Positions 36,370 to 48,000 of a DNA stretch of 64,000 nucleotides are shown one piece after another. The DNA lies in NCBI RefSeq assembly GCF_009870125.1, contig NC_046681.1:28108001-28172000 (forward strand), in the 5' to 3' direction. Made by a program: the position numbers and the translations under genes. Source of the stretch: Drosophila pseudoobscura. Its lineage: Eukaryota; Arthropoda; Insecta; Diptera; Drosophilidae. The notes below the pieces were generated by a model. The model worked only from the letters and a program-made list of their open reading frames with translations, was not told where the DNA came from and ran no database searches. Each line of letters starts with the position of its first letter. Position 1 is the stretch's first letter.

Positions 36370-37887
36370 TTACGCCTCCAGATCATTTACAAATAGCACC
36401 TCGCGGTTCTTTAGACCAACATCCTGGAGCGTTCTGCTGAGAGTCTCATTTACGGCACTTTCGGGACCGTCCATGTCTGCCATGGTATAGAGCACACGTT
36501 TGGGGAAATTCGTTGTGATTTCGAACTCATCTGGCGATTCAGGATGGCAGAACAAAAAGCGGTAGACATCCTGTACAATAATTGGGAATGATAAGAGTTT
36601 TGTAATCAGAATTCGTTGCAACTTTTAAGCTTACCAAAAGCGAATTGGTCTGATGGAAGCGTCGCTCGAGTCGCGTTCCACTGGGCATTTTGAAGACCAC
36701 TGCAATGACTCCAGCAGCGTCTGCGGGCGGTTCGGAGGGTACTAGGGTGGCCAATTCAATCTTCTGCCTTGCGATCTCCTCCTTACGCAGCTCGACATTC
36801 TGCCTGGCTTGCTCCTCAGCCTCTTGCGCTTGACGCACCACATCTCGTTCAAGTTGCCGTATGCGTTCCTTTTCCTCATCAGCCAGCAAACTCTGCTCGT
36901 ATGCCTCGTCCTGCTGTCGTCGTAGGGTCTGTGTAAAGTTGCGCTCCAAGCGATCTGCTCTGGCCTGACTGAGCCACACCTCGTTGGCGGCAGTCACCGA
37001 TTGGAGTCGTCGCAACAGCTCCTCGGGGGTGCAGTCACCTTCGAATCGTCCCACAATCATCATGCGATTGGCTCTCAGACTAATCATTACCATTAATGGG
37101 TAATTCCGTACAGTAATCGACTGCATGACTCTATAGCCCTCGGGCGAGGACACGTCACAGCCCCAGAGTAGCGTGTGTGTGTTGATATAGTCGATAACCG
37201 ATCTTGACGAGAGCGTCTCACGGCAGAATGAATCAACATCTGGGTTCTTGCTGGGATCCGTGTGCAGATAGACAATCAGAAAGCGCAACTCTTGCTTGGC
37301 ATCGTTCAGGGCCTGGGCGTATGTGCCCTGATAGAAGACTGGATGCTCGGGATATCTCTCGTAGTAGTCGTGTATGAACTTCATGACATCCCCCAAGGGA
37401 TCCGTGACCAATCGGTTCTCATTTCCTCCACCAAGATTCAGAAATGCACCGACAATGCTCGTTAGCGTCGAGTAAAAGTATTGGAATACAAAGTTAATCA
37501 CATAGCCCAGTAGGCCCGTAAAGCTGCGGGGCATGGGACCGCTTGGCACCCGACTGATCGTCCGACCCCCGGGCATATTTGCGGAGAAAACCTGTTGCAG
37601 GAAACGATCATTGATCACAGCCGGTGCCCGTACCTCTGTGGAGGCTGCGAACATTGTGGGTCGACCTTCGCGTATGTTTAGCTGCTCCTGGAAAGCAACC
37701 TGCAATGTAAAAAAGGTTCCTTTTTAGTTCACTTCTGCTGAGTCTGACGTGTACGTGTATCCACCTCGAGATCCCATTGATGTCTGATGAGCACATCGCG
37801 ACATATATTCATATCCTCTATGCCGGTCAGGTCCTGAAATTGTAGAACCTTTTCCGTCTGTTCATTTGTAAGTCCGTCCGCCTCCAT
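36370..37887 (-). CDS. Faf2: FAS-associated factor 2 / UBXD8 orthologue
   Basis: FAF2/UBXD8 is an ER and lipid-droplet membrane protein that recruits the p97/VCP segregase to ubiquitylated substrates in ER-associated degradation. Three exons (37887-37765, 37699-36635 and 36570-36370) join in frame to 462 residues. Domains in order: UBA (about 8-45, including LQFQDLTGIEDMNICRDVLI); a hydrophobic hairpin at about 90-120 (GLLGYVINFVFQYFYSTLTS); a UAS thioredoxin-like domain (LRFLIVYLHTDP ... DVSSPEGYRV); and a long charged coiled coil (RQQDEAYEQSLLADEEKERI). A C-terminal UBX domain (VVFKMPSGTRLERRF ... DVYRFLFC) follows. It ends NREVLFVNDLEA. The start is the first ATG of exon 1, which opens the UBA domain. 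It is divergent from Grip71, and both have the same promoter-type element upstream. Confidence 0.94.
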
Positions 37888-38396
37888 TTTCGCAGCAGGT
37901 GAGGTGATGGTCCGTCAGTCCGTCTCCTTGTTTTTGGTGTCGCTGTCTCTGGGCTGCGTGTATGTGTGTCACAATTTCGCTGCTTCTAGTGTTGTTGTAG
38001 TAGTTGGCCTTTGTCCACTGCTTTTCCTGTGGCAACGGGGTGGAAAGTATTGCGTTGTTAGTGCTTTAACAGCTCTGCTAAGTGCGTAAAATGATATTAG
38101 CGCAAGGAAATTGCAAAAATTACAAACTTCTTAACATTTCTCGAAAAATATTGTTTTTTCTTTTTCGCAGGTGACGGTTCTTCTTCTTGCTTTTTCCCAA
38201 TGCCAGGGACGGCGATTAGTGCAGCCGCCAGCTCAGCCGTTCGCACTGATTTTCGCAGCGGCGGCAATAAATGCCCATTTGGCACTTCTCAATTTCAAAA
38301 ATTGTATCTTACGTATTTCGAAAGGTTTCTAAAATTAAAATCTATGCACGAGTTTAGTGTAAAAACGACAACAATTTCTTTTTTGCAGGTGACGGT

Positions 38397-38500
38397 CAGT
38401 GTGACCGCGGACTTATCGTTAAAATATACCGTCCGACCCTCAGAAATATTCCGAAATATAACGTCCAATTTTAAAAATATACCGTAAATATCCTGACGAA
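38397..38500 (-). promoter_or_regulatory. GTATATTTAC element with Ohler motif 1, upstream of Faf2
   Basis: On the minus strand this reads TTCGTCAGGATATTTACGGT, then [14 protein letters not shown] blocks, CTGAGGGTCGGACGGTATAT and finally CCGCGGTCACACTGACC. The last part matches Ohler core-promoter motif 1 (YGGTCACACTR), which binds M1BP. The orientation points to Faf2. Confidence 0.65.
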
Positions 38501-39154
38501 CTCAAGTTCTATTATACATATTCCTCAATTTTGATGTTCTGTCCAATATTATTAGTTATATAGAACATTAAGCCATGCCCACATAGTTTTATACGATTGA
38601 TGAATCATTTTTCTACTTAACTGGCTTATTCTTAATACTTGCTTTTATTGGATTTTTCGTAAGCTTATAGCGAAATAGGTCAAACAATAAAAAAGGTTTT
38701 GGCGAAAATGGGCAAACATAGGATGGTTGTTCATATTGCTGTAGTTTGATATTCCGTCGAATATTACTACATATGTAGCTAGAAAGAACGCCCAGCTATG
38801 CCCACATATTTTTATACAATTAATGAATCTATTAACTCTTAAACTCTTGTTTTCGTGGGATTTAGTCTACAAAAATGTTTTAGCAAAGGTCAAATAAAAA
38901 AAACTTAATAAAACGTAAGAGAAAAATCGTTCCTATTGCTCAATTTTGATATTCCGTTGAATGCCCATATGATTTTAGGCCATTGATGAATAAATTTTCT
39001 AGAATATTGGCTATTTTTAAGTACTCGCATCTATTGTTTTTTGACTATATCAAGGTTTAAACCAAAAAGGTCAACAAAAAACAGTGGTAACGTAAGCGAG
39101 TATGAAATGCCTCGTCAACTGTTTTCCTAGCTGTTTTAAAACGTAAACTTGGAT

Positions 39155-39247
39155 AATTCGTCAGTATATTTACGGTATATTTTCGTATATTTTGGTATAT
39201 TTCTGAGGATCGTATATTGTATCAATAAATACGCGGTCACATTCAAC
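39155..39247 (+). promoter_or_regulatory. GTATATTTAC element with motif-1-like site, upstream of Grip71
   Basis: AATTCGTCAGTATATTTACG is followed by two GGTATATTT blocks, CTGAGGATCGTATATTGTAT and CGCGGTCACATTC. The last is a one-base variant of Ohler motif 1. It ends about 40 bp before the Grip71 ATG, so transcription probably starts within or just after it. Confidence 0.65.
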
Positions 39248-39288
39248 AAGTAGCATCACTAAAATTTGAAATTTCGTTAGTTTTAATC

Positions 39289-41401
39289 ATGCATTTAATT
39301 TCAACCTCCAAGAGAACCGTACTTTCCGACTTTGCCGACTTAGAGACAAAGTCGACATATGTGCATGAAAACGGAGAGCCCACAGATTTTCAATTCAATG
39401 CCCAGCGACGGGTGTTCGTCGAGGTGGATAAGATGGCGGGCTTGGCTGTGATGCGCATACGAGAGAAAGAGGAAAAAGGTAATTGGAAAGATCTGAAAGA
39501 TAGTCCATACTACTTATAAGGTATCCAATTGGCAGCCCCCGAGATACAACGAGTCCGCAAATTAACCATCGATAATGCCTTTAGTGTTTGCTGTGCGAAG
39601 CAGACGTCGGAGGAGATCGCTTTGGGCCAGACCAGCGGCTGTGTAAAGATATACAACTATCGCTCCGCACAGCTAATCCACAGATTCCCAGCGGATCAGA
39701 AGCGCAGCACTGTCCTCTATGTGGATTACAATTGCACGGACGAGTATATCGCAGCGGTGAAGGAAGGCGGCTCGGTCAATATATTCGGAACCAAGACGAA
39801 GCAAAAGATCAATACATTCACCATCGATGAGCAGTGAGTGGTGCTACCTTGAAGTGGGAGCTCTTTTGCATTTATCTTGATGTATTGCAGGTCTACCTTG
39901 GCTCGCTTTCATCCCAGCAAACGGTTCCAGCTGTCGATTGCCTCATACAAGGGCGCCGTTACCGTCTACGATTTTCAGAGTAAACGCAAGATCTTCCACG
40001 TGAGCGATGCTCATGATGCTCCCTGCCGGGACGTTAGCATGTGCACGGCCCAGCCTTCGCTGCTGGTCAGCGTTGGGTACGATTGCAAGATAAATATCTT
40101 TGATATTCGCCGCAATCGGGCACAGCCCGCGACTAGCCGACTGACTTACTCGCATCCTTTGTCCACGGTGGCTCTGAGCGAGTGTGGTACTTACTTTTGT
40201 GCGGGAAATCTCAAAGGTGAACTGATCGCCTACGACATAAGGAATACCAAGTCGCCGCTCGCCGTGCGTAACGTGCACGATGGCGCCGTCACTCGTGTGG
40301 CTTTTGTGCCCACGCCCACGGAGTTACAGCAAAGCATAAGTTTCTCCAGCGCTGGCAACGTGACCGCTGAAGGTCCCAAAGTGGAACGCCTGCCCAGCGA
40401 CGAGCTGCGCAAGTCTATTGCCGCCAATTTGCTGAGTACTCAACAGCAGCTGAATAGCATGGCAAGCCTGGGCTATGGAACGGGAAGCGTGACTGTTCGC
40501 CCTCAGCGGGACTCATTTTGTGACTTCCTCGATGCCCAGGGACCTAGATCGGTCGAGCGCATGTCCACGCGTCTGAACGCGCACCGCGACAGCTTCGATT
40601 GGGAGACTTTGGGCCGCAGGACCAACGAGAATTCGCATCGACTAAGCCTATGCCCAGCGGGTGGCTCTGGTCTCAGTTCTGTGGACAACTCGTGCAACAG
40701 CTCCACTGCCGAGTCTTTGCATCGTAAGTCGAGGTGTTCCAATCTCACTCCATTTTTTAATTATCTATTCTCTTCTAGAAACATTGAGCGGACCACTCAA
40801 GGATCGCAGTAACATTTCTGGGGACGCGAAACTGATGAAAATAGCCGAGACCGATGAGCACAGCGAGCGGGAAGAGCCTTCGGCCAACTGCTCCGTGGCC
40901 AGCAGCTCCACGGGCAGCGACAAGGAGAACCCCCAAGTGGCGGACGCCGAACTAAAACGCCGCTTGCGCATGCTTTCGGCTAGCAGAAACAGTACCCCTC
41001 ATCATGTGAACACCACGCCACAGTCGTCGAGCACTCTGCTGAAGCCCCAGCAGCTGTTGGCCAAGTCATCAAGTGGTTTATCCGCTCAGGTGGAAACGGA
41101 TGTGCGCAGGGAGATTGGAGAGTTGCGCGAACTTATGGAACAACGCTTCGAGAATCTGGAGAAAGAGATTAAGTATGCCGGCGAGAAAAATAAGTGGCAA
41201 GTAATCGGCCAGATGTCCAACTACTGGAATCGTCAGCTGGTGAACACGCAAGAGATTCGCGATGGCCTGGCCGTGCTCCTGCAGGGCGATCGTTTCGTGT
41301 ACGAGTTCTCGCGACTGCAAAACGAGAACGAGATGCTCAAGGCACAAGTGAAGCACCTGCTGAGAGAAAGAGAGGATAATGAAGGCTCCACTGGAGAGTG
41401 A
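39289..41401 (+). CDS. Grip71: Grip71 (NEDD1 orthologue), gamma-tubulin ring complex WD-repeat protein
   Basis: Grip71/NEDD1 targets the gamma-tubulin ring complex to centrosomes and spindle microtubules. The exons are 39289-39478, 39536-39833, 39891-40723 and 40779-41401, giving 647 residues. For exon 2 the acceptor could also be at 39520 (42-nt intron, five extra residues); I prefer 39535 because the intron is then 57 nt. Residues 1 to about 300 carry degenerate WD40 blades (CCAKQTSEEIALGQTSGCVK; YDCKINIFDIRRN; LSECGTYFCAGNLKGELIAY). The middle is Ser/Thr-rich, low-complexity and probably phosphorylated. The C-terminal 110 residues form a helical, coiled-coil segment (VRREIGELRELMEQRFENLE; FSRLQNENEMLKAQVKHLLR), the region that binds gamma-tubulin complexes in NEDD1. 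It converges on Irk3 with a gap of only 232 bp. Confidence 0.9.
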
Positions 41402-41633
41402 TCTTTTAGTGTATTTTATCGTGCGTTTTTAAAGCCTTTTTGCTCGAGGGAACCATTTGTTCATCTTTTACTATTATTTTACTAATCTATTTACGGTTCA
41501 ACTGTTTGTTATTTATGAATCTTTAAAAGAATTGTGTATACAGGAACCACCAAATCCAGAAAATTGTTAACATCATTCCCATTGAATATACATATATGTA
41601 TAGGTATAGGTATATTGGAACTAATGGATTCTC
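41402..41633. other. Convergent 3' spacer between Grip71 and Irk3
   Basis: A 232-bp AT-rich spacer that must hold both 3' ends. No clear AATAAA was found for Grip71, so its 3' UTR may overlap that of Irk3. Confidence 0.5.
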
Positions 41634-43572
41634 TCATTCCTTTCTGTACTCCAGGCGCAGATGATCGTTTACTGACTGCTTCTTCATTGGCATGTCCACA
41701 GAAATGGTTCTGTTGAAGTTCTCATAGTCCACCACATAGCGCTCGTTGGTAACATCGTAGTGAATGATGTTGACGAAACGCTGACCCCAGAAGATCTCCC
41801 GCGGCACATAAGAGGTTTTGGCCTCAGTCATCTGTGCGGTGGCCGGGGAGGTGCCCACAATGGACACATAAAGCTCGAACTGTGCCGCATTGAAGAGCCT
41901 GGCATTGGTGAACTGATGGAAGGGACTGGACTCGTCGATGACATGGCACACAATATCTGGCCACACGATCAGCTGCTCTCCATTTCCCTCCAGCTTCAGT
42001 TCCGTGTGGGCTTTAACGACCTCGCCCTCGCGTGTGCTGCAAACGGAAGGGATGGGATTAGCTTCCCCCAAGAGATGACAGACAGCTTGATGACTTGATG
42101 ACTCACCGCTTGTCCACAATCATGTAGACGCGTATCTTAGATTCGATGGACTGCTGCTCGCGTGGATCACACACACGAAAGAGCAAACACAGCATCCCAT
42201 CGCGATAGCAGATCTGAAAATGATATATGATTGACTTGAACTGGGACTGGGAGGTAGTTTCCCTGGCTTTTGGCTTCTGGCCTCTACACTCACCACCGCC
42301 TTATCGCTGAACTTGAGCTTTGTCATTTGCCTGGCGGGGCGTGCGGTCTTGGCATAGATAATGCTCACCATGCTCCCCTCGATCAGGGCAGCGCAGACCA
42401 TTTGCATTATGAACAGGAACACGGTCTCCGGGCACTCCTCGCTGGCGTACTTCTCGCCAAATCCCAGTGTCGTCTGCGTCTCCACCGAGTAGATGATCAT
42501 CGTCACCCATGAGGTGACGCCATAGATGCAGGGCCTGTCGCCTTCGCCCAGCCGCACGCCACTGATCTCATCGAAGAGAAAATCGCCATGGGAGTAGGAC
42601 ACCACATAGCAGAGGACGGCAAAGAGCAGCCAGCTGAGGAAATAGCTGCCCAGGAAGAGGGTCAGCATGTACTTCCATTCCAGTTCCATCTGTCGATGAT
42701 CGAAAGGGTGCGATGCAATATCTCCCCCAGATTAGGAATGATCGTGGATGCAGTTTGTGTTAAAATATTGTTTATTAGTGCGAGTATTGCTGTTTGGTTG
42801 TTGTCATGTTGTCATGGCCGTGCTTGGATGATCGATCGACTGATTGATTATATGGTAAACGTTACGCGTTCGGTTTGTTCGGGATTAGTCTTCAGATGAT
42901 TAGGATTCGGAGTCGGATTTGGACTCGGATTCAGATGCAGCTTTGCCGGCGGCTCGTGGGCCAGTTCATCCAACTTGCGCTGTATGCTGGGCGTTATGCT
43001 GTACACATCCGATCGCGATGACTCTTGGATGATCGGTGGTGATGCTTTGGTGGTGTCGTTGGTCTTTTGGCCAAACCAGGATCTTACCAGCGTGGTGATG
43101 ACATCGCGCATATAGCGCCACGATTTCTCTGGTATGCGACGAAAGACCACATTCTCATTGCCATTCTTCGCCATCACACGATGAAGGCTGCGCCTGAGGC
43201 CATCACCGGTGCTGGAGGTCGCCGCTGCTGCTCCTGCTCCGGAGTCCGGGGTTAGTTCAATGGTGCTGCCTGCCCAGTCGTGTGTATAGGGAAAACTGCA
43301 TGGAGATTGGAATTGCTTAGCGGAATGAAATGGGAAATGAAGATGAGGAATGGATTCCCTTACTTTTGCTCACTGCGCGTCTCGAAGTGATCGCCAGGCG
43401 ATCTGGATTTGCGTCGCCTTACAAATCCCGGACTCTCTGGATAGTAATCCGCCTCATTGACCGTTTCCTTCTCGCTGGAACGGGCCAGAGGCTTCGTCTC
43501 GAGGGGCTTGGGCTTCACAGGCATCGATGTGGAGCGATGCATTGGGAGACTTTCGACTGGAGAGCTGCTCAT
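41634..43572 (-). CDS. Irk3: Inward-rectifier potassium channel
   Basis: This is a Kir-family channel of the plasma membrane. Exons 43572-43364, 43295-43088, 42689-42294, 42213-42107 and 42036-41634 join in frame to 440 residues. The order is: a low-complexity, basic N-terminus; the slide-helix region RRIPEKSWRYMRDVITTL; M1 (YMLTLFLGSYFLSWLLFAVL); a pore loop with the filter TTLGFG; and M2 (FLFIMQMVCAALIEGSMVSI). Then follow YAKTARP and the cytoplasmic Ig-like domain (ICYRDGMLCLLFRVCDPREQ; VWPDIVCHVIDESSPF). The filter is GFG rather than GYG, as in Kir6 channels. A glutamate (IEGS) sits at the M2 position that controls rectification in Kir channels, which suggests strong rectification. The start is MSSSPVESLPMHRS; the frame is open for 72 further codons upstream but without an ATG. 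Irk3 is the best fit among the three fly Irk genes because its neighbours Faf2 and Grip71 are also its neighbours at 36E. Confidence 0.87.
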
Positions 43573-44528
43573 GGTCGCGATATCGCTGCCCACACAACTG
43601 GCTTTTCCCTCATATAATTGTCGGAAATTTGGGGCAATTTCACTTTGTCCCGTAGATTTGCGTTTTAATTTTAATTGAATTAGGTTGCAATCGACGGTAG
43701 TAGTAGATGGAGAGCAGAGCTCAGTTGTCGTCTGCTTCTGGAGTGTGATTGCCTGGCTTGGCGGACCGCTTGACACTGACTGGGGCACAGTCGCATCTCC
43801 ATGATCGGACCCCCGGATAAATGGCTTGTGTGTGGAAACGCTATTATCAGCTAGTCTAAGATATGCACTTTAATTTATTTATTATCTTCAGCGCGCCTCT
43901 CAAGCTCCCGACAGCCTGTGTTTGCTCGCAATTCATCCGCAAGTCTCCCGCTGAGATTAGTTCTTCAAAATGTGGCCCCATTATTTATTGTATAATTCTG
44001 TTTTTCTTATCTGTGTATTTATTTTGCGAATAATCAAATATTGTCTTGTATAAAGAATTTTTTTAAGCAGTATAGAATGTATCTAGTCTTGATTACGTCT
44101 ATTACGTCTACCAATCAGGTTCCGAGAGAGCCACCATCAGAATGCAACTAGAATTGGGTACCATTTTCTACCCTTTAGAGAGAATATTATAAAGTTTCTG
44201 AGGAGTTTGTGAGATTCCGTTACGTATATATATTCTCGATTCTGCATATACATACATATGAACCTCTCAGTTTTAAAGTTACCATAACTACATTTTTCAC
44301 TTAGACTTCTTTTAATAAAGTCTACACCAAGCCGTTGTGAGAAGAAAATCATAGGAGTAGAAAGGGGGGTATAGAAACTTCCATGCGCAGGTTTTTTGAA
44401 TTTGTTCTCACAAATCGTACTTGCGTGTATCATTTATTCCAATAGATTGCATTTTAGTCCTTATCGCCCATCCATTTTCTATTTGGCGCGCATCCAGTCA
44501 ATAGCATCGATAACCGAATGTGAATCTG

Positions 44529-44606
44529 AATTCGTCAGTATATTTACGGTATATTTTCAAAATGATACGGTATTTTTTGGTATATGTCTGAAGGCCAGAC
44601 CGCACT
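44529..44606 (+). promoter_or_regulatory. GTATATTTAC element without a nearby coding start
   Basis: AATTCGTCAGTATATTTACG is followed by TTTTCAAAATGATACGGTAT, GGTATATGTCTGAAGG and CCAGACCGCAC. It has the order seen before Grip71 and kel, but the GGTCACAC end is replaced by CAGACCGCAC. No coding start follows within 500 bp. It could be an upstream Socs36E promoter or a stray copy. Confidence 0.45.
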
Positions 44607-45029
44607 TTCTTATTTTCTTGCCACCATGTCTAGCTTACACACCTCGCAATTTGTATACTCCTTATAGGTATTTCTAGTATTTTCCAGTATATATTAAGGC
44701 GCACCCTCTTGTCCAATGCAACAATGTAGAAACCGTGTTGAAATACCGCTTAGAGCCATGTCCCAGTCCACATCGAATACTAATTCGTGATCAGAATCGA
44801 ATTCCTGATCGTTTGCCATCAAAATCTCAATTTTTTCAAAAATGTCGGAAAAAGGCATGTCAAAAAGAAGGTTTTTCACACTGGCGCTTCCATGGGGCTT
44901 ATATGAAGAAAAAACGGGTAAAAATGTTTAAAAGACATTTCCCCTTCAGGTGTCGCTTTTGGTAATTACATAAAAATGTATTTAACATTTGCTACAATGT
45001 GTAGTTGGCGCGTGGTCACCATGTATAAA

Positions 45030-45063
45030 ATTTCGTCAGTATATTTACGGTATATTTTGAAAT
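45030..45063 (+). promoter_or_regulatory. GTATATTTAC element at the Socs36E 5' end
   Basis: TTCGTCAGTATATTTACGGT followed by ATATTTTGAAATG lies just before a 300-bp stretch that looks like a fly 5' UTR and ends at a splice donor. CGTGGTCACC (45010-45019), a motif-1-like site, lies upstream rather than downstream of it. Confidence 0.45.
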
Positions 45064-48000
45064 GTATGACGTATTGTGTGTGACATTTCGGTTGTTGTAC
45101 GTCGTCTCGCCGAGTGAAATTGTGCAATTTGATTAAATCAACCAGAATCCAGCACAGTCAGTGTACACACAGGCAGGCGAAGCGTCGGCGTCTGGTGCAA
45201 ATCAAAATCAAACGAAATATCGTTAGTGCAAATTGCACAAAAATTTGTGTGCGTGTGATTGTGATAGTGTGTCGTCTCGTGAAATACTGTGAAAGCTAAA
45301 CTAAATAATGCTTAAAATACAATTTACATAAAGTGCCAACAAGCTGAATGTGTCGGAACACAAACAAATAGCAAACAGCAGCAAATCAAAAGGTAAAATA
45401 GATGACAGCCAAACAGTTAAGGCTGTATTTTATGGGAGGTGCTATTCTGCCCATAGATCCGCTCGTTCATGTTACAATCTCGCCTTCAAATAGTTTGTGG
45501 ATAGCTTTCTGGTCCATTGCACTTTTGGAAATTGTTGAAAATCCAATTAAAAGGGAATAAATACTATATGCATGAAAGTGGTTTCTTTAACCATCAAAAC
45601 ACTGTGACGGAAGCAATCATTGATAAATTCCGCAGTTGTTCAAGGGAAATGGCATTCTCGGAAATGGGAAATGGTGAAATATTTAATAATATAAATATAT
45701 ATTTACAATATATATACATATGTATATGGGGATGTCGCATCGTTCGCCCCGATCTTTGGCTGAATGTGTGAGAGTGTGTGCCCAAAAGCGACAGAGAGAG
45801 ATACGAAATTCCCAGAAACGCATTTTCTAATTTAGACCGATTTCTGAGAAGTGACAGACAGACAGCCAGCCAGCCCAAGCGGCCAGCAGAAGCAGCAGCA
45901 GCTCAACAATACCATTACACAGACACACTCTCGTGCTGTGGCCTCACACAGATACGAGAACTCATGCACGGATACACTCGTGCCCATGCTTCACACATAC
46001 ACACACACACAGTGATGAAAAGAGCAGGCCGAGCATGGACAGAGACGTAGAGGTGGCGGCGGGTGGTAGTATCTGTATCTGTATATGTGTATGTTTTTGC
46101 TCTCTGCAGCGATGATGTTGGCAGCTGCTTTCGTTGTAGTTGTTGCTGTTGCTGTTGTCGTTCGCGCTATTGAATGAAATGCTGCTGCTACTACCCCAGC
46201 CCCTGCTGCTGCTGCCCCGCTGCTGCTACTGCTGCAAACATTTAACACCGCAAACCAGGCTGAAGCTGGCCATCACACAGATACAATATGCGGATACAGT
46301 GGAAGCTCGCCAAAGTTGAACAAAAGTTCAAGTTTTTTCAAGGGAATTCGCTGAAACGAAAATATGATTGAGAGCCAAATGGCATTGAAGTGGCATTTTG
46401 ATAGAATTTAAACTTGACGGTTCCTGAACTCGAAGATACATATAACCATAAATCGAAGCAAAGAAGAAATGATTTACGAGTGTTCAATACACATATAATA
46501 GATTGAAAATATGCGATTAGCCTGCATATCCACTGAATACCAGATGAACTTGATGTTGATGTAAAAACAATATCTACGTCTATAGATAAAACAGCCTCTA
46601 GTCTCTAAAGATCCGTCATGGAAGTTTCACTGTAGTTCTTCAGAAAGAGAGTTTGCTCCCAATCAATGAATTCAAAGCTACATTCTATGCCATCCATCCC
46701 ATAAGGAGACTTGTCAAACAGGCTGTCAGCATTGCCCCCCGGTTCTCATCTCAGAGTGCTCACTGTATCTGTGCAATGCTCTCACCCATACCGATGGGAA
46801 CGCACACACACACAAGCACACACACTCTTCTGGCTGACTGGATAGATGGCTGACTGGGCTGGTTATTGGTCTCTGGCTCTTTCGGCCTTTCTGGCTTCTT
46901 GCTAAAGGTGTAGCCTATCCGCCGTGCCGCTCAATTCGGCTGAAGCCGTACAACAACAACAGTAACAACAGCCACATCTGAAGACTTCTCCCTCTCTTCA
47001 GGGAACGTTCCGTTCGGCGTTGTTGTACCCTTCATAAGAAAAGGTGTTATTAACTTTGTTTGTAATGCGTCAAAGAGTGTTGTTGCCGTCTGTGCTCCTC
47101 TCGTTGGGAGTGTGTGTATGTGTGTGTATGTGGGTCTGCACTTTTTTGATGATTCTTGGTAAAGAAACCCGCTTTTACCATCTTCTTCCGCTCATTTCCT
47201 TGAAATTTGGTATTAAACTTGAGAGAATTTTCAATTTTGTGTACACTTTAAAGAGGGTCTCGTTGTTTTGAGCAGACGTTTGCCCTTGCTCCAGATTCTA
47301 TAGATACATATGTATCTTTTCCGATTCTCGTAGATACGAGACTATTTCCATTACTTTGGATTGATCCAGCCATTTGCTTTAAATATTTCAAGGAAATTTC
47401 ATACAAACGATGATGCGGCAAGGGTACCTTAAGCTTCGGTGTTCAAAGCTAGCCTTTCTTTCTTGATTTTTAATAGCATTTCATGTGAAATTGTTTCGAA
47501 CAGGATAAGTGCACTGTGAGGAGGGGCAGCAGACCCAGAGAAAGAGGGAGAGGATGGGGACGGGGGCGCTGCTTAATTGGCGCTCCACGAGAGGCAAAGA
47601 GATGGCAGAGCCACAGCGAACGTGAACGAACATGAAAGATCTTGCAAAATGCCAAATTGTCTGCTTGGCAACGGCCTGAGCGAGCGTTCAGCTGCTGCCA
47701 CTCACACAGATACACACAGCTATAGATGCAGACACAGCCACAGACACAAATGCAAACAATCATAGGTACTCCGTCCGTAGGATTTTGGCTATTGCCCTTC
47801 CTCTTTGCTTGCCTTTCTTTCGTTTATCCTATTGTTATTTGTTTTTCCTTTCTGCTCTTTGGCATTTTCGATGAGATTTCGCTGGAAATTTGATTTTGTT
47901 CGTTTCTCGTTTTTATTGTTAATTGTTCGCGTGAATTTGTTCAATTGAAACGCAATGCCAAATAGTGAAATGTGGGCAAAACACTCAATTCTGTAGGTGA

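Larger units (their letters stand above)
37888..39288. promoter_or_regulatory. Divergent promoter region of Faf2 and Grip71
   Basis: This 1.4-kb spacer holds two oppositely oriented copies of the GTATATTTAC element (38397-38500 for Faf2, 39155-39247 for Grip71). Between them lies AT-rich sequence with no coding potential, containing loosely repeated phrases such as TTTTGATATTCCGT and ATGCCCACAT-type segments near 38530-38600, 38750-38830 and 38940-38990. A short duplication (GCAGGTGACGG preceded by T-rich sequence) occurs near 38168 and 38386. Confidence 0.55.
43573..45089. other. Intergenic region between Irk3 and Socs36E
   Basis: It contains the 5' UTR of Irk3 (minus strand) and AT-rich sequence without coding exons. 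Two plus-oriented GTATATTTAC elements lie at 44529-44606 and 45030-45063. The second one immediately precedes the presumed first exon of Socs36E. Confidence 0.45.

Noticed and set aside
38159-38400. Repeated T-rich plus GCAGGTGACGG phrases as duplicated splice acceptors of a 5' exon
   Set aside because: They resemble acceptor sites on the plus strand, but no plus-strand exon follows and Faf2 lies on the other strand. The similarity is too short to call a functional duplication.
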